In this document: positions 25,865 through 35,386 of the stretch, in pieces
How the letters are laid out: every line of letters begins with the position of its first letter
Numbering within the stretch: the first letter of the stretch is position 1
From: Phytobacter massiliensis JC163
GTDB lineage: Bacteria; Pseudomonadota; Gammaproteobacteria; Enterobacterales; Enterobacteriaceae
NCBI RefSeq assembly: GCF_000321045.1
Contig: NZ_HE578945.1
Span: forward strand, 112,228-151,759
DNA: 39,532 bases
Direction of reading: 5' to 3'
The notes under the pieces: model-generated
What the model was told of the DNA's origin: nothing
Seen by the model: only the letters and a program-made list of their open reading frames with translations
Databases searched by the model: none
Program-made: the position numbers and the translations under genes

Positions 25865-26776
25865 TCACCGTAATGCGATACCGGTCTCTGGCGCGTTCAG
25901 GGTGTTCTCAAAAAGCGCTTTACCCGGGCCGGAGAGCCACTGCGCCAGGGTTAGCATCGGACCAAATTCGCGCTCCAGGGCGGGAATATCAGCGCTTCCT
26001 GCCACCACACCGTTATCAACGAGTTCGGTTAATTTTCGCAGAAAATCATTAGAGGCCAGCAAGTCGTCTGAAAAGCGCTGATAGCGGATGACGCGACCTG
26101 CCGCCTGCGAAAACTCGCGTTGAAGATCGTCCCCGGTAATGGACTGCCCCGATATCTCTAACGTCTTACCGGCATAGAGTTCAGGATGGCAAAGAATCTG
26201 CGCGTTAATGCGGCCCAGGTCATGCAGGGCGATCATCTGCATTGCCTGCTGCGGGCGCATAAAGAACGTAAAGTTACCGGTATTTAACCCCATACCCGGC
26301 AACATCATCATTTCCATAAAACTTGCCGGACGCGTGATGGTGGCCGGAACAGGCAGGCTGCGGATGTAGGCCTCTATCTGCGACTTGCTGTCGAAATGGC
26401 CCATTCCGGTATGGCCTTTTCCCGCTGCGCCACCGGAAGAGTAGACAAGGTGCTTTACGCCAGTCGCCGCAGCGCTGTCGGCGATGGCCTTGCCCTGACT
26501 CACCTCCTGCTCATCTGAAACCCGCCCGGAAGGCGAACTGGTCTGGACGCTGAACACGCCTTTTATGCCAGCCATGGCCCTTTCTATTGACGGGCGATCG
26601 AAGAGATCGCCTGTGGCCAGTTCGACGCCTTCTTCTGCCAGCGCTATGGCTTTATCACTGTGCGGATCGCGGACGAAACCGCGCACCTTCCGCCCTTCTG
26701 CCAGCAGCGCCCGCGCAACGGCTCCACCTTGCTGACCTGTCACCCCGAAAACCAAAAATTCCGCTACGCCTGCCAT
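25865..26776 (-). CDS. NmrA-family NAD(P)-binding oxidoreductase
   Basis: A 303-residue atypical short-chain dehydrogenase of the NmrA/quinone-oxidoreductase group. The Rossmann motif VFGVTGQQGGAVARALL is at about residues 9-25, with R36 following the second strand (GFVRDP), which favours NADP(H). HLVYSSGGAAGKG is at about 105 and ITRPASFMEMM follows. It is cytoplasmic; the substrate is unknown. It is divergent from an HxlR-type regulator across 100 bp, a layout common for electrophile- or quinone-responsive reductases controlled by their neighbour. Confidence 0.85.
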   Translation of the reverse strand: MAGVAEFLVFGVTGQQGGAVARALLAEGRKVRGFVRDPHSDKAIALAEEGVELATGDLFDRPSIERAMAGIKGVFSVQTSSPSGRVSDEQEVSQGKAIADSAAATGVKHLVYSSGGAAGKGHTGMGHFDSKSQIEAYIRSLPVPATITRPASFMEMMMLPGMGLNTGNFTFFMRPQQAMQMIALHDLGRINAQILCHPELYAGKTLEISGQSITGDDLQREFSQAAGRVIRYQRFSDDLLASNDFLRKLTELVDNGVVAGSADIPALEREFGPMLTLAQWLSGPGKALFENTLNAPETGIALR

Positions 26777-26859
26777 GATAGTCCCCTATAGTAACCGTCG
26801 TGAGTTCCTATCCTGAACTATCCTGCAAAGAGTACAAGACGGCACATTTTTGGTTGCTG

Positions 26860-26875
26860 GTTACAAAGAGGTAAC
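26860..26875. promoter_or_regulatory. Inverted repeat before the HxlR gene
   Basis: GTTAC-AAAGAG-GTAAC lies just upstream of the regulator start and spans its ribosome-binding region. It could be an autoregulatory operator or an mRNA hairpin over the start. A direct repeat CTATCCTGAACTATCCTG is at about 26812-26829. Confidence 0.35.
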
Positions 26876-26877
26876 GA

Positions 26878-27315
26878 ATGGAGAGCAGTTCTGAGAAGAC
26901 AGCTATGCCTGATGAGGTCAACGGGCGGCCTGTTATACAAACCGCAAAAGGGCCTGTGCTTACCCCCTGTGCCCCGGGCAGCGTGCTCGCCCGGCTTGGC
27001 GATAAGTGGACCATACTGGTAATTTCGCTCCTGTCGCTTTCGCCCGATATGCCCATGCGATTCGGCGCGATACGGCGGGGCATCCCCGATATCTCTCAGC
27101 GGATGCTGACGCTGACCTTGCGTAATCTGGAGAGAGATGGCCTTGTCGCCAGGCACTATTACACCGAGCTTCCCCCACGGGTGGAATATGAACTAACACC
27201 GCGCGGTCGCTCAATGCTGAAACCGCTGGCGGGTTTCACTGACTGGATACGCGATACCTGGCAAGATATCGAGGCTTCCCGACGCGCTTTTGACGCCTCA
27301 AACCAGGAACAGTAG
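26878..27315 (+). CDS. HxlR-family transcriptional regulator
   Basis: This 145-residue winged-helix regulator has the HxlR core CAPGSVLARLGDKWTILVIS, then MRFGAIRRGIPDISQRMLTL (recognition helix) and LERDGLVARHYYTELPPRVE with the wing ending in YELTPRGRSML. HxlR proteins often sense electrophiles or aldehydes through a cysteine; the only early one here is in the TPCAPGS segment. It probably controls the divergent NmrA-family gene. Confidence 0.9.
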   Translation: MESSSEKTAMPDEVNGRPVIQTAKGPVLTPCAPGSVLARLGDKWTILVISLLSLSPDMPMRFGAIRRGIPDISQRMLTLTLRNLERDGLVARHYYTELPPRVEYELTPRGRSMLKPLAGFTDWIRDTWQDIEASRRAFDASNQEQ

Positions 27316-27717
27316 CGTTAAAGCAGGATAAAACAGTGCGCAATATCCTGCCTGAGAGGTCTTCTATCTATGATTAGCAATGAATCATTCATATTAATTA
27401 TGTTTCGTTTATCACTGTCCAGTATTTTTAATTTGCGAGCGTAGTTGTCTATATAATTCAGAGGTCATTAACTAGTTGATGTTTAATGTTTTATTTAAAT
27501 TTAATAGAAAGTAAGCATTTTTTGCCCTATATTCGATAAGAATTTTCTTATCATCACCACCTGACTTCTTAATTGCATCTTCTTCCGCCCACACGCATTA
27601 TGTTTGTGAGAGAAAAAGTTGTTCCGGCATCGTCTTCAATAGTCATACTTTGAAACATGCAGACCCGGGCAATAATTACTCTTCAGTAAAGTCCAGGGCA
27701 GTTCAAGGACAGGGACT
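27316..27717. other. A+T-rich upstream region of the fimbrial cluster
   Basis: About 400 bp with no gene. It holds a 13-bp palindrome ATGAAT-C-ATTCAT at 27380-27392 and long A/T tracts typical of silenced, H-NS-bound promoters of fimbrial operons. No invertible switch with flanking inverted repeats is seen. Confidence 0.45.
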
Positions 27718-28329
27718 ATGATAGTTTGTATTTCTGATAATTTTTATTTCCGTTATGGCATATTGCAGCTGGCAGCAGAGCTATGCCCGGATAAAGAAAT
27801 CGCCGCATTTGATATGAATACGGCTAAAAAACAGTCAGCGGATGACTTAATCACAGAAAAACCCGTTAGCGTCATTGTCGATTATACATCCTCTGATAGT
27901 CCCTTTATGTTCTCTTTGCTGGAAAAGAAACAAACGAACTGCAACCTGAACATTATTGTCATTTCGGATCTCTGTCTCAATCAGGATCCGATAGAGAATA
28001 TATTGATTGACGCCGTGGCAGACTATTTTATGGAAAAAAGAGGATGTATGGCAAAACTCCGTCAGTGCCTTAGCCTCATTGTCTGCGGATTGCTGGTGAC
28101 GCGTTCGGTAGTTAACCGTCACTGGGCGGAGATCAAAAAAAAGGCGAACCTTACGCATCGGGAGATGGCCATCTTTCCTTATATTGTCTCCGGCGAGCGT
28201 AATAAAGAAATTTCGCGCAAGATTAACATCAGCCAGAAGACGGTAAGCCTGCACCGACGACATATTTACTCCAAGCTTAACGTCAATACCCTGGCAGGAT
28301 TATTTAATATTCTTTCGGTAGCTGAATAA
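27718..28329 (+). CDS. LuxR-type regulator of the fimbrial cluster
   Basis: A 203-residue protein with a receiver-like N-terminal half lacking clear phosphorylation-site aspartates, and a C-terminal LuxR/FixJ helix-turn-helix (LTHREMAIFPYIVSGERNKEISRKINISQKTVSLHRR...KLNV, about 144-190). It is similar in layout to fimbrial regulators such as FimW. The start ATG follows AGGACAGGGACT. It reads toward the fimbrial genes, with 53 bp to the major subunit, so it is probably their dedicated regulator. Confidence 0.8.
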   Translation: MIVCISDNFYFRYGILQLAAELCPDKEIAAFDMNTAKKQSADDLITEKPVSVIVDYTSSDSPFMFSLLEKKQTNCNLNIIVISDLCLNQDPIENILIDAVADYFMEKRGCMAKLRQCLSLIVCGLLVTRSVVNRHWAEIKKKANLTHREMAIFPYIVSGERNKEISRKINISQKTVSLHRRHIYSKLNVNTLAGLFNILSVAE

Positions 28330-28382
28330 AATTTATTCGCCCACACAGATATTATTTACAGACACAACAGAAGGAGCTGTTC

Positions 28383-28925
28383 ATGAAAAAGTTTATCCCG
28401 TTAATTGCTGCAGCCACGCTGACATTTGCCGCATTACCCGCACTGGCAGCTGACGGCACCCTCAAATTTAAAGGCTCTATTGGCGACTCATCCTGTCAGG
28501 TGATGGGCGCTGAGAATTCTGAAATCACCGTTCATATGGGATCGGTGCCAATGAAAACGCTGCAAACTAACCCTAATGGACCGGAAGTAGGTTTTGCCAT
28601 TACCCTGCAAAACTGTAAAAAAGGGACGTATTACCTGGTACTTGACGGCGTGAGTGCAGAAGGGCATCCCGATGTGCTGATGCTGGATCCGGACAGCCAG
28701 GCAAAAGGCGTCGGTATTCAGATCCATGACATTCAAGGAAATGAAGTCGTTCTCAACCAGGGACTCACTCCAAATGAAGGGGCCAGCATGACGATTGACG
28801 CGCCTGACGGTGAAACCACCTCCGGCACCTTCTATCTGAAAGCCCGCTATTTCGCTTATAACCCGGAGATCCTGAGCACCGGTACAGCGGATGCTACCGC
28901 GACCTTTACCGTCGTTCAGCACTGA
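28383..28925 (+). CDS. Major fimbrial subunit (type 1 pilin family)
   Basis: This 180-residue pilin has a clear signal peptide (MKKFIPLIAAATLTFAALPA, cleavage after ALA, before ADGTLKFKG). The mature protein has the two cysteines that form the pilin disulfide (SSCQVMG and LQNCKKG) and ends with the beta-strand and penultimate aromatic region ATATFTVVQH needed for chaperone binding and donor-strand exchange. It is exported to the periplasm and assembled by the chaperone-usher pair that follows. AGAAGGAGC precedes the start. Confidence 0.93.
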   Translation: MKKFIPLIAAATLTFAALPALAADGTLKFKGSIGDSSCQVMGAENSEITVHMGSVPMKTLQTNPNGPEVGFAITLQNCKKGTYYLVLDGVSAEGHPDVLMLDPDSQAKGVGIQIHDIQGNEVVLNQGLTPNEGASMTIDAPDGETTSGTFYLKARYFAYNPEILSTGTADATATFTVVQH

Positions 28926-28968
28926 ATATACGCAGGCCGATATGGCCTGCCTCTAAATGGATGTGCTT

Positions 28969-29637
28969 ATGAAAGGATTCATTATTTTCCTGCTGACGCT
29001 TGCGACATTCAGCGCCCGCGCCGCGGTACAAATTGAAAGCTCCCGGGTTATTTATCCCAGTGACGTTAAATCAGCGGCGCTGGTTATCCGTAACGCTTCT
29101 GCCAAACCTTATCTGGTACAAAGCTGGTTGGATGGGGAAAAAAAAGGCGAAGACAAATCGTCATTAATGATTGTCACGCCACCGTTACTAAAATTACAGC
29201 CGAACCAGGCAGCTACCCTGAGATTTATTTATTCCGGGCACGGTTTGCCGCTGGACAGAGAAAGTATGCTGTGGGTTAACGTACAGGAAATACCGCCCAG
29301 GGCAACGCAACCGAATGTTATGCAGCTGGCTATTCGTACCCGCATGAAGCTTTTTTACCGCCCCGCCTCCCTGAATATCTCGCTGGAGGAGGCGGTCGCC
29401 AAAATCAGAACAGAGTATGTCAAGGGCGGGGTAAATATTATTAACCCGGGACCGCTGCATATCACCTTTTCCGCTATAACGATGAAAGACAATCAGGGGA
29501 AACTCAGGAAAATCACGCCGACCATGCTGCTTCCCTTTACCAGGGAATTCATTGCCCTGCCCGCAGGCGCAACGCTGCAAAAATTTTCCTATATCAATGA
29601 CTATGGTGGCGTGATCGATTCTGATTTTAGTCAGTAA
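28969..29637 (+). CDS. Periplasmic fimbrial chaperone (PapD/FimC type)
   Basis: A 222-residue two-domain immunoglobulin-like chaperone. The signal peptide MKGFIIFLLTLATFSARA is followed by AVQIESSRVIYPSDVKSAAL. Family marks are SWLDGE, FIVTPPLLKL-type strand G1 (SLMIVTPPLLKLQPNQAATL), WVNVQEIPP, IRTRMKLFYRP and a C-terminal INDYGG. I chose the ATG that puts Lys right behind Met; one four codons upstream is possible. It lies between pilin and usher in the standard order. Confidence 0.93.
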   Translation: MKGFIIFLLTLATFSARAAVQIESSRVIYPSDVKSAALVIRNASAKPYLVQSWLDGEKKGEDKSSLMIVTPPLLKLQPNQAATLRFIYSGHGLPLDRESMLWVNVQEIPPRATQPNVMQLAIRTRMKLFYRPASLNISLEEAVAKIRTEYVKGGVNIINPGPLHITFSAITMKDNQGKLRKITPTMLLPFTREFIALPAGATLQKFSYINDYGGVIDSDFSQ

Positions 29638-29667
29638 CCAGTGAGCGAAATGTCAGGGAAGTGCATT

Positions 29668-32211
29668 ATGCGTCACACAGGAATAAAAATCGCGGCCGCA
29701 ATGATGACTCTCTTTTTTTTGGATGAAAGTTACGGCAGCACTGAATTTAATTCAGCCTTTCTTAAAGTAGGGGACCGGGAAAAAATGTTGTCCCTTATCG
29801 ACCCCGCTTCGGGCATCGTGCCGGGCATCTATCCGGTGGATATCTACCTCAACGGACGCTATATCGAACAGCGGCAGGTTACTTTCAACCGGGATGATAG
29901 CGCTGGCGCGCTACGGCCCTGCCTCTCAGCAGATGTACTGCGCAGCTGGGCGGTGAGTATCGAGCGCGGCAGGAGCGACACCTGTTTTCCCTTAGCGGAG
30001 GCGATTCCCGGAGCGTCTGCCGCGTTTAATATCACTGAACATAATCTACAGCTGCACGTGCCGCAGAAGTCCCTGAACACGCTGCCGCGGGATGCGGTTC
30101 CGGCGACTCAACTTGATAATGGGATCACGGCAGGGTTTGTTAACTACAACCTTGCGGCCAGCAATACCCGGCTCAATGGCCAGCAGGATCAGTACGCCTT
30201 TATGAACCTACGCTCCGGGTTAAATTACGGTGCGTGGCGGCTGCGCAATACCGTGTCGGTGAGCAAACAGGACGCAACGTCGCCGCACTGGCAAAATTCC
30301 GCCACCTGGATTGAGACGGATATCCCGCCTTTTGCGAGCCGCTTTGTTCTGGGTCAGGCCAGTACCCATAACATGCTGTTTTCGAGTATCCCTTTTCGCG
30401 GCGCGCAGCTCTCTTCCGAAGATATGATGCGTGCTGAAAGCCAGTCTCGCTATGCGCCCACCATACGCGGGGTCGCCACCACTAACGCCCGCGTTGAAAT
30501 CAGACAAAACAAATATCTGATCTATGCCACTAACGTCCCCGCCGGCCCGTTTGAGTTCAAGGATATCGTTCCCGTTAGCCAGAGCGGCGATCTGTTTGTC
30601 ACCGTTATCGAGGCCGATGGCCGCCAGCAGAATACCGTTGTTCCCTTTACCACGTTACCGGGAATGGTTCGTAAAAATCTCTGGAATTATGAAGCGGTGG
30701 CTGGCCGGTATCATGACGGCGTAGAGGGGTATTCACCCTCGTTTGCCCAGGGACAGCTTGCCTGGGGGCTTACGGACACGGTTACCCTGAGCGGAGGCGT
30801 ACTCGCGGCGGAGCATTATCGCAGCCTTGCTGTCGGGGCTGGGCATAATTTTGGCCAGGCGGGCGCGTTGCAGATGGATTTGTCTGCCTCTGACACCCAC
30901 CTCGCAGCGGGAAGCACCAAACGCGGGGGGAGCGCGAGGTTTCTGTATGCGAAATCTTTTCTCAGCACGGGTACTCGTCTGCAGCTTGCCGGTTACCGTT
31001 ACTCGTCGTCAGGCTTTTATGATTTTTCAGAAGCGGTAATGGAACGCCGTCGCTGGGATGATGGCCGTTACCGGCAGTATTACTGGGATGACGAGAGTCA
31101 GTCCAGCGTTGCGGGCTTCGCCAGCGATCCGCAGGTCAGTTACACCTCGTATTTCTATACCAAAAAAGAGCGCGTGACGGTGACAGCGAACCAGCAACTG
31201 GGGGAACTCGGCCAGGCCTGGCTGTCGTATAATCGACAGAGCTACTGGCAAAACCCTAATACCGATACCGCCATTCAGTCTGGTTTTACCTCGCGTATCG
31301 GTCGGGTGAGCTACAGCCTTTTTTACCAGCATACCCGCAGCAACTACTACGCCCATGACGATAGCGTCAACATCCGCTTTTCTCTGCCCCTGTCGCTGGG
31401 TAAACAGAGCGCGACGGCGACGCTGGACATGCATTCAGGCAGGTCAGGCACCTCCTCTTCCTCACTGGGTTTAAGCGGCTCGCTTATGGAAGATAACAAG
31501 CTGAGCTATACGGTGCAGAGCAACTACGGCAAAGATACGGGGGCGGCGCAGAGCGCGAGTCTGGGTTATGCCTCGCAGATGGGGCATTTCTTTGCGGGCT
31601 ATTCCGCATCGTCTGATATGCGCCAGACCAGTATCAACGCCAATGGCGCTATTGTGGCGCATCGCGGCGGCCTGACGCTCGCGCCCCCGCTGGGGAGCAC
31701 GTTCTCTCTGGCCCAGGCGGCTGATGCGAAAGGCGTCAGGATCGATAATCAGCAGGGGGCGAAGATTAACTCGTCAGGGTATGCGGTTGTTCCTTACGTT
31801 ATTCCTTATCGGGTTAACGAACTCTCTCTTAATACCGCCGACTTCCCGGACGGCCTGGATATTCCGGTTGCCACCCAGACCACGGTGCCGACATACGGCG
31901 CGATTACCCGCGTGAAGTTTGAAACGTTCTCCGGGGAAAATTTCCTTATTCACAGCACGTTGCCCAATGGTAGTTATCCGCCGCCGGGCGCAACCGTTTA
32001 TGCCCCTGACGGCCGCAGCAACGGCGTTGTCGGGCCGGATGGCGAGCTGTACGTGTCCGGCGTCAGGCGTGGCGATAGCCTTGCCGTGAGATGGGGGCAA
32101 AACAGTGGCGACAGCTGCACGATATCTGTCCCGCCGCAGTCGGGTGCGGCGCCACAACAGCGCGGTTATAGCGTACTTAGCGCGGTTTGCGAGATGAGGG
32201 AAGCGAGATGA
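29668..32211 (+). CDS. Outer-membrane fimbrial usher (FimD/PapC family)
   Basis: An 847-residue usher that secretes and orders pilus subunits. After a signal peptide (HTGIKIAAAMMTLFFLDESYGS) come the N-terminal periplasmic domain (EFNSAFLKVGD, GIYPVDIYLNGRYI), the 24-strand barrel with plug domain (RVEIRQNKYLIYATNVPAGP) and the C-terminal domains (FLIHSTLPNGSYPPPGATVY, GVVGPDGELYVSGV) with a Cys pair. The start is uncertain among GTG 29641, ATG 29650 and ATG 29668; I prefer the last because it begins the signal peptide after AGGGAAG. Its stop overlaps the next ATG. Confidence 0.92.
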   Translation: MRHTGIKIAAAMMTLFFLDESYGSTEFNSAFLKVGDREKMLSLIDPASGIVPGIYPVDIYLNGRYIEQRQVTFNRDDSAGALRPCLSADVLRSWAVSIERGRSDTCFPLAEAIPGASAAFNITEHNLQLHVPQKSLNTLPRDAVPATQLDNGITAGFVNYNLAASNTRLNGQQDQYAFMNLRSGLNYGAWRLRNTVSVSKQDATSPHWQNSATWIETDIPPFASRFVLGQASTHNMLFSSIPFRGAQLSSEDMMRAESQSRYAPTIRGVATTNARVEIRQNKYLIYATNVPAGPFEFKDIVPVSQSGDLFVTVIEADGRQQNTVVPFTTLPGMVRKNLWNYEAVAGRYHDGVEGYSPSFAQGQLAWGLTDTVTLSGGVLAAEHYRSLAVGAGHNFGQAGALQMDLSASDTHLAAGSTKRGGSARFLYAKSFLSTGTRLQLAGYRYSSSGFYDFSEAVMERRRWDDGRYRQYYWDDESQSSVAGFASDPQVSYTSYFYTKKERVTVTANQQLGELGQAWLSYNRQSYWQNPNTDTAIQSGFTSRIGRVSYSLFYQHTRSNYYAHDDSVNIRFSLPLSLGKQSATATLDMHSGRSGTSSSSLGLSGSLMEDNKLSYTVQSNYGKDTGAAQSASLGYASQMGHFFAGYSASSDMRQTSINANGAIVAHRGGLTLAPPLGSTFSLAQAADAKGVRIDNQQGAKINSSGYAVVPYVIPYRVNELSLNTADFPDGLDIPVATQTTVPTYGAITRVKFETFSGENFLIHSTLPNGSYPPPGATVYAPDGRSNGVVGPDGELYVSGVRRGDSLAVRWGQNSGDSCTISVPPQSGAAPQQRGYSVLSAVCEMREAR

Positions 32212-33239
32212 AAAACGGATTGATAGCTGCGCTGACGCTTACCTGGATGCTGGTGCTAAGCTATTCGGCTCCCGCCCTGGCGCTGACCTGTAAGGCGTCG
32301 CAGGCGGTAAGTGAATATGTGGCGCTGGACAGCGTCCTGAAGGCCTCGATGGGGGATTTTGGCGTAAATAAAAAAATATGGGTCTCCGCGCCAATAACGG
32401 CCACCTTTACCTGTACGGATACGGATAATTACCCACGGGGCGAAAGCGCCTATCTGTGGCTGGACCCTAAAAACAGCCTTAGCGCGCTGCATAACTCGCT
32501 GGAGATAGGGATCACCTATCTCAATGTGGATTATAAGCTTGTCAACGGGACTAAGGTTGAAATAGGCCCGGCAACGGTATGCCGCTCTGACGGCAAGGGA
32601 GGCTGCCTGAGCCCGGCGGCGTCGCGTACTTTTACGCTAACCTACCAGATCTATATCAAGACCACCGGCCTCAAGCCCGCCAGCGATGGCAAAGTATTAG
32701 GTAACCTGCGCCTCTCTCTTTTTCAGGTTGATGGTGAAAAGGGGCTACGGGCCGGCTCCGGCGGGACAGACGGCAACTTCAACCTTTACCTTTCCGGCCT
32801 CGACAAGCTGACCTTTATGGCCTGTACGCCAAAAGTGAGGCTTGTTCCGGAGATCCTGGATTTCGGCGTCATTAACCGACGCTGGGCGCAACCGGGCCAT
32901 GTTGAAAAAGTGAAGCCTTTTTCGGTTCAGGTCGAGCTACAGCCCGAGGCGGGCGGTAAAAGCTGCGATGGCGAAACGCTGCAGATGACGGTGAGCTCAT
33001 ACAATTATGTGCAAGACGGCAGCATCATCATGCCTGAAATGCAAAGCGGCTTTGGCTTTATTCTTTCCCCGGACAGCTCCATGACGCCGCGTATTTCCCT
33101 TAACAGCCCCGAAACGTTCGGCCTGGTCAGCGGCGATTATCTGCAGCGCAATTACTATGCCGCTTTTATCTGGACCAGCACTAACCCGACGTCAGGGGAC
33201 TATGAGGCCACGGCGACAATCACTATCACGTTCCGCTGA
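32208..33239 (+). CDS. Fimbrial tip adhesin / minor subunit
   Basis: A 343-residue secreted protein with signal peptide MKNGLIAALTLTWMLVLSYS...ALA. It has two parts: an N-terminal lectin-like domain (about 27-200, with cysteines at LTCKAS, TFTCTDT, ATVCRSD and KGGCLS) and a C-terminal pilin-like domain (MACTPKVRL to ATITITFR) that would join the fibre. The ATG overlaps the usher stop (ATGA) and has GAGGGAAG upstream, giving translational coupling. Position last in the operon and two-domain size fit a tip adhesin; the receptor cannot be predicted. Confidence 0.8.
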   Translation: MKNGLIAALTLTWMLVLSYSAPALALTCKASQAVSEYVALDSVLKASMGDFGVNKKIWVSAPITATFTCTDTDNYPRGESAYLWLDPKNSLSALHNSLEIGITYLNVDYKLVNGTKVEIGPATVCRSDGKGGCLSPAASRTFTLTYQIYIKTTGLKPASDGKVLGNLRLSLFQVDGEKGLRAGSGGTDGNFNLYLSGLDKLTFMACTPKVRLVPEILDFGVINRRWAQPGHVEKVKPFSVQVELQPEAGGKSCDGETLQMTVSSYNYVQDGSIIMPEMQSGFGFILSPDSSMTPRISLNSPETFGLVSGDYLQRNYYAAFIWTSTNPTSGDYEATATITITFR

Positions 33240-33293
33240 GAAGAAACGCGATAGGTTGATTTTTCAGCATTTATTAGACCGGGAGCCGAATTT

Positions 33294-33341
33294 ATGCCAA
33301 CCTTTGAGCACACTCATTACTCTGGCTGCCAGCATGTTTAA
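33294..33341 (+). CDS. Possible 15-residue leader peptide
   Basis: An ATG with a good ribosome site (GGGAG, eight bases upstream) opens a 15-codon frame (MPTFEHTHYSGCQHV) whose TAA overlaps the start of the TPR gene in another frame. The TPR gene has a poor ribosome site of its own, so re-initiation from this small frame could drive it. It could equally be chance. Confidence 0.35.
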   Translation: MPTFEHTHYSGCQHV

Positions 33342-35304
33342 ACGACTTCTCTCCGCCTTTGGCGGTAAAAATAAACCCGCCTCCGGGGCGCAAACGCCCC
33401 CCGTTGAACCTACCCCCGAGGCGCAGGAAGAGATGATTGTCGCTTATGACGCCAGCGGGCAGGAGATGCATATCGCCCGCAGCGACTGGCGCGAAAAGGT
33501 CTTTCTGCCGGGCCTTGCGCAAAAGTGGGATGACGCAGGCGAACTGTATGATGCCATTCTGGGTGGCCTGAATGATGGCTTTGCCGCAGACCTTATGCCC
33601 GCCGCCGCGCGTCTGGTGGACATTGATGAAGATCCCGAGCGTAGCCACACCGTCCAGGGCATTGTCCTGATGAAAAATAACCGGCTGGCCGAAGCGGAGA
33701 GCACCCTGCGGGAGGGGATCGCTAAAGTAGGCGCCACCGGCATTTTGCTGACCAATCTGGCGAAAGTGTTTGCCGAGCGCGGCGACGATGCCCACGCCGA
33801 TTCGCTGCTCTGGCAGGCGATCGAAGCCGACCCGAATCTGGATAATGGGCTGCTCTGGTGGACCGCCCTCAAGCAGGAGCGGGAAGGGGAAGAGGGCTAT
33901 CTCGCGGGGCTGCGTACCGTTGCGGCGCTGCCTGGCTCCTGGCGTGCGCAGCTGTGGCTGGCGCGCCATTATCTGGAACAGCAGAATGTGCCCGCCGCCC
34001 GCGCGCTGTATGAAGAAGTGCTGTCAGGGGGTAGCTACGACAGCCGTGCGTTGACGATGATCTCGGGCGATCTTGGGCGCAATGGCGAGGTGCCCCTGCT
34101 TGTTGAACTGATCGCGCCGGTCTACGACGAGCATCGCCACGATCCGATGGCCGGTATTAACCTCCTGCGGGCCTGGCAGGAGCTTGGCAACCCGGATGAG
34201 GGTGAAAAGCTGCTGAACCGGCTGTACGCGCTGGACTATCCGCCGCTCAGGCAGTATCTGGACGAGTCTGCCCAGGCTTTTCAGAAGATGCGCGCGCAAA
34301 ACGCGCAGGGCACCCCTGTCGACCCTGCCGACGTGCAGATCCATACGCTGGCCTTCTCGCAGCCGATCTGGCAGTACGGCCTGTGCAAAGCTGACTGGCT
34401 CTTTAAGCAGAAGCCTGCAGACGCAGCGACGGTGGGGTTCTTCGCCCTTGGCAGCATTGCCGATAATACAAGGCCTGCCGAATCCCAGCGTGAGGATGAT
34501 GTCGGGCGTCTTAGCCGCGCGATCCCGCTCTACCTTGCCGAAGCGGCCCACTACTGGAGCGATTACGCCGCTCGTTGCTATATCCAGGTTGCCGCAGGCG
34601 TGGGGCCGGTACTTTCCGGTCAGGCGATGGATGGCAATGCGCTTTTCGATCTTGTGCCGCCGGAAATGCGCTATTTTGTCACCGGCGAACTGGGAAGCCG
34701 CGGGGAAGGGGAGGCGCGCCAGTGGCAGCTGACGCTTCATCTCTGGGATTGCGCCCGGCGGGTTAAATGCGCATCCGAGAGCGGCTCGGTAGCGCAGGGG
34801 GAACTGGGCGCGCTGGTGCTGCAACTTGAGCAGCGCCTGCTGGCGCAAACCGGCGCACTGCACGCCATTGCGCTGGATGATTTCTATGTGCGGCCCTCGG
34901 CAGAGGCGATGGATGTCTACCTCAGCGAGCTGGGTCAGACGTTTATGCTGACGCTGGTGGCGAATGAGCAGATTCCCCGTTCCGCAATGTGGGGCGAGCG
35001 GGCGATGCTCGACTGGCCGCTTACCATGGCGCGGCACTGGCCAACGGTTGAGGTGCCGAAGCTGATGTATCTGTCGGGCCTCGGGAAGGCGTTTGATTAC
35101 CAGTCGGAAGTGCTGGCGGAATACCAGGCGCGTACGCTGCAACTGCTGCGTGATGTTGATGCGGGTAGCCCGACGGCCCGTCTGGCCCCGCTGGTCTGGA
35201 AAATTTTCGCCATGCAGGCGGAGTTTGACGCCCATCGGCGAAATCTGCCAGCAGACACGTCCACGGCATATCAGGACTGGCTGACGCGGGTGGCGGAAAA
35301 GTAA
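33334..35304 (+). CDS. Tetratricopeptide-repeat protein of unknown function
   Basis: A 656-residue cytoplasmic protein with several TPR units at about residues 45-290 (for example MKNNRLAEAESTLREGIAK, LLTNLAKVFAERGDDAHADS, LWLARHYLEQQNVPAARALY). The C-terminal half is an unrecognised, Trp-rich alpha-helical region. The N-terminus MFKRLLSAFGGKNKP is a short basic amphipathic start followed by a Pro-rich linker. I chose the ATG at 33334 because upstream codons are translated from the adhesin region. It probably has a scaffold role. No partner can be inferred from neighbours, which are a fimbrial operon and a sugar operon. Confidence 0.75.
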   Translation: MFKRLLSAFGGKNKPASGAQTPPVEPTPEAQEEMIVAYDASGQEMHIARSDWREKVFLPGLAQKWDDAGELYDAILGGLNDGFAADLMPAAARLVDIDEDPERSHTVQGIVLMKNNRLAEAESTLREGIAKVGATGILLTNLAKVFAERGDDAHADSLLWQAIEADPNLDNGLLWWTALKQEREGEEGYLAGLRTVAALPGSWRAQLWLARHYLEQQNVPAARALYEEVLSGGSYDSRALTMISGDLGRNGEVPLLVELIAPVYDEHRHDPMAGINLLRAWQELGNPDEGEKLLNRLYALDYPPLRQYLDESAQAFQKMRAQNAQGTPVDPADVQIHTLAFSQPIWQYGLCKADWLFKQKPADAATVGFFALGSIADNTRPAESQREDDVGRLSRAIPLYLAEAAHYWSDYAARCYIQVAAGVGPVLSGQAMDGNALFDLVPPEMRYFVTGELGSRGEGEARQWQLTLHLWDCARRVKCASESGSVAQGELGALVLQLEQRLLAQTGALHAIALDDFYVRPSAEAMDVYLSELGQTFMLTLVANEQIPRSAMWGERAMLDWPLTMARHWPTVEVPKLMYLSGLGKAFDYQSEVLAEYQARTLQLLRDVDAGSPTARLAPLVWKIFAMQAEFDAHRRNLPADTSTAYQDWLTRVAEK

Positions 35305-35315
35305 AAGGGTAAAAT

Positions 35316-35345
35316 AAAAATCCGGGGAGCCAACCCCGGATTTTT
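35316..35345. terminator. Bidirectional terminator
   Basis: AAAAATCCGGGG (35316-35327) and CCCCGGATTTTT (35334-35345) form a perfect 12-bp stem with A- and T-rich ends on both sides. It can stop the TPR gene on the plus strand and the sugar operon on the minus strand. Confidence 0.85.
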
Positions 35346-35386
35346 GTCATGTTGCGCAGCGTTTAACGTCTTTTCAGGCTTGTGCG

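Noticed and set aside
27316-27717. Phase-variable fim switch before the fimbrial operon
   Set aside because: No pair of inverted repeats enclosing a promoter and no adjacent FimB/FimE-type recombinase.
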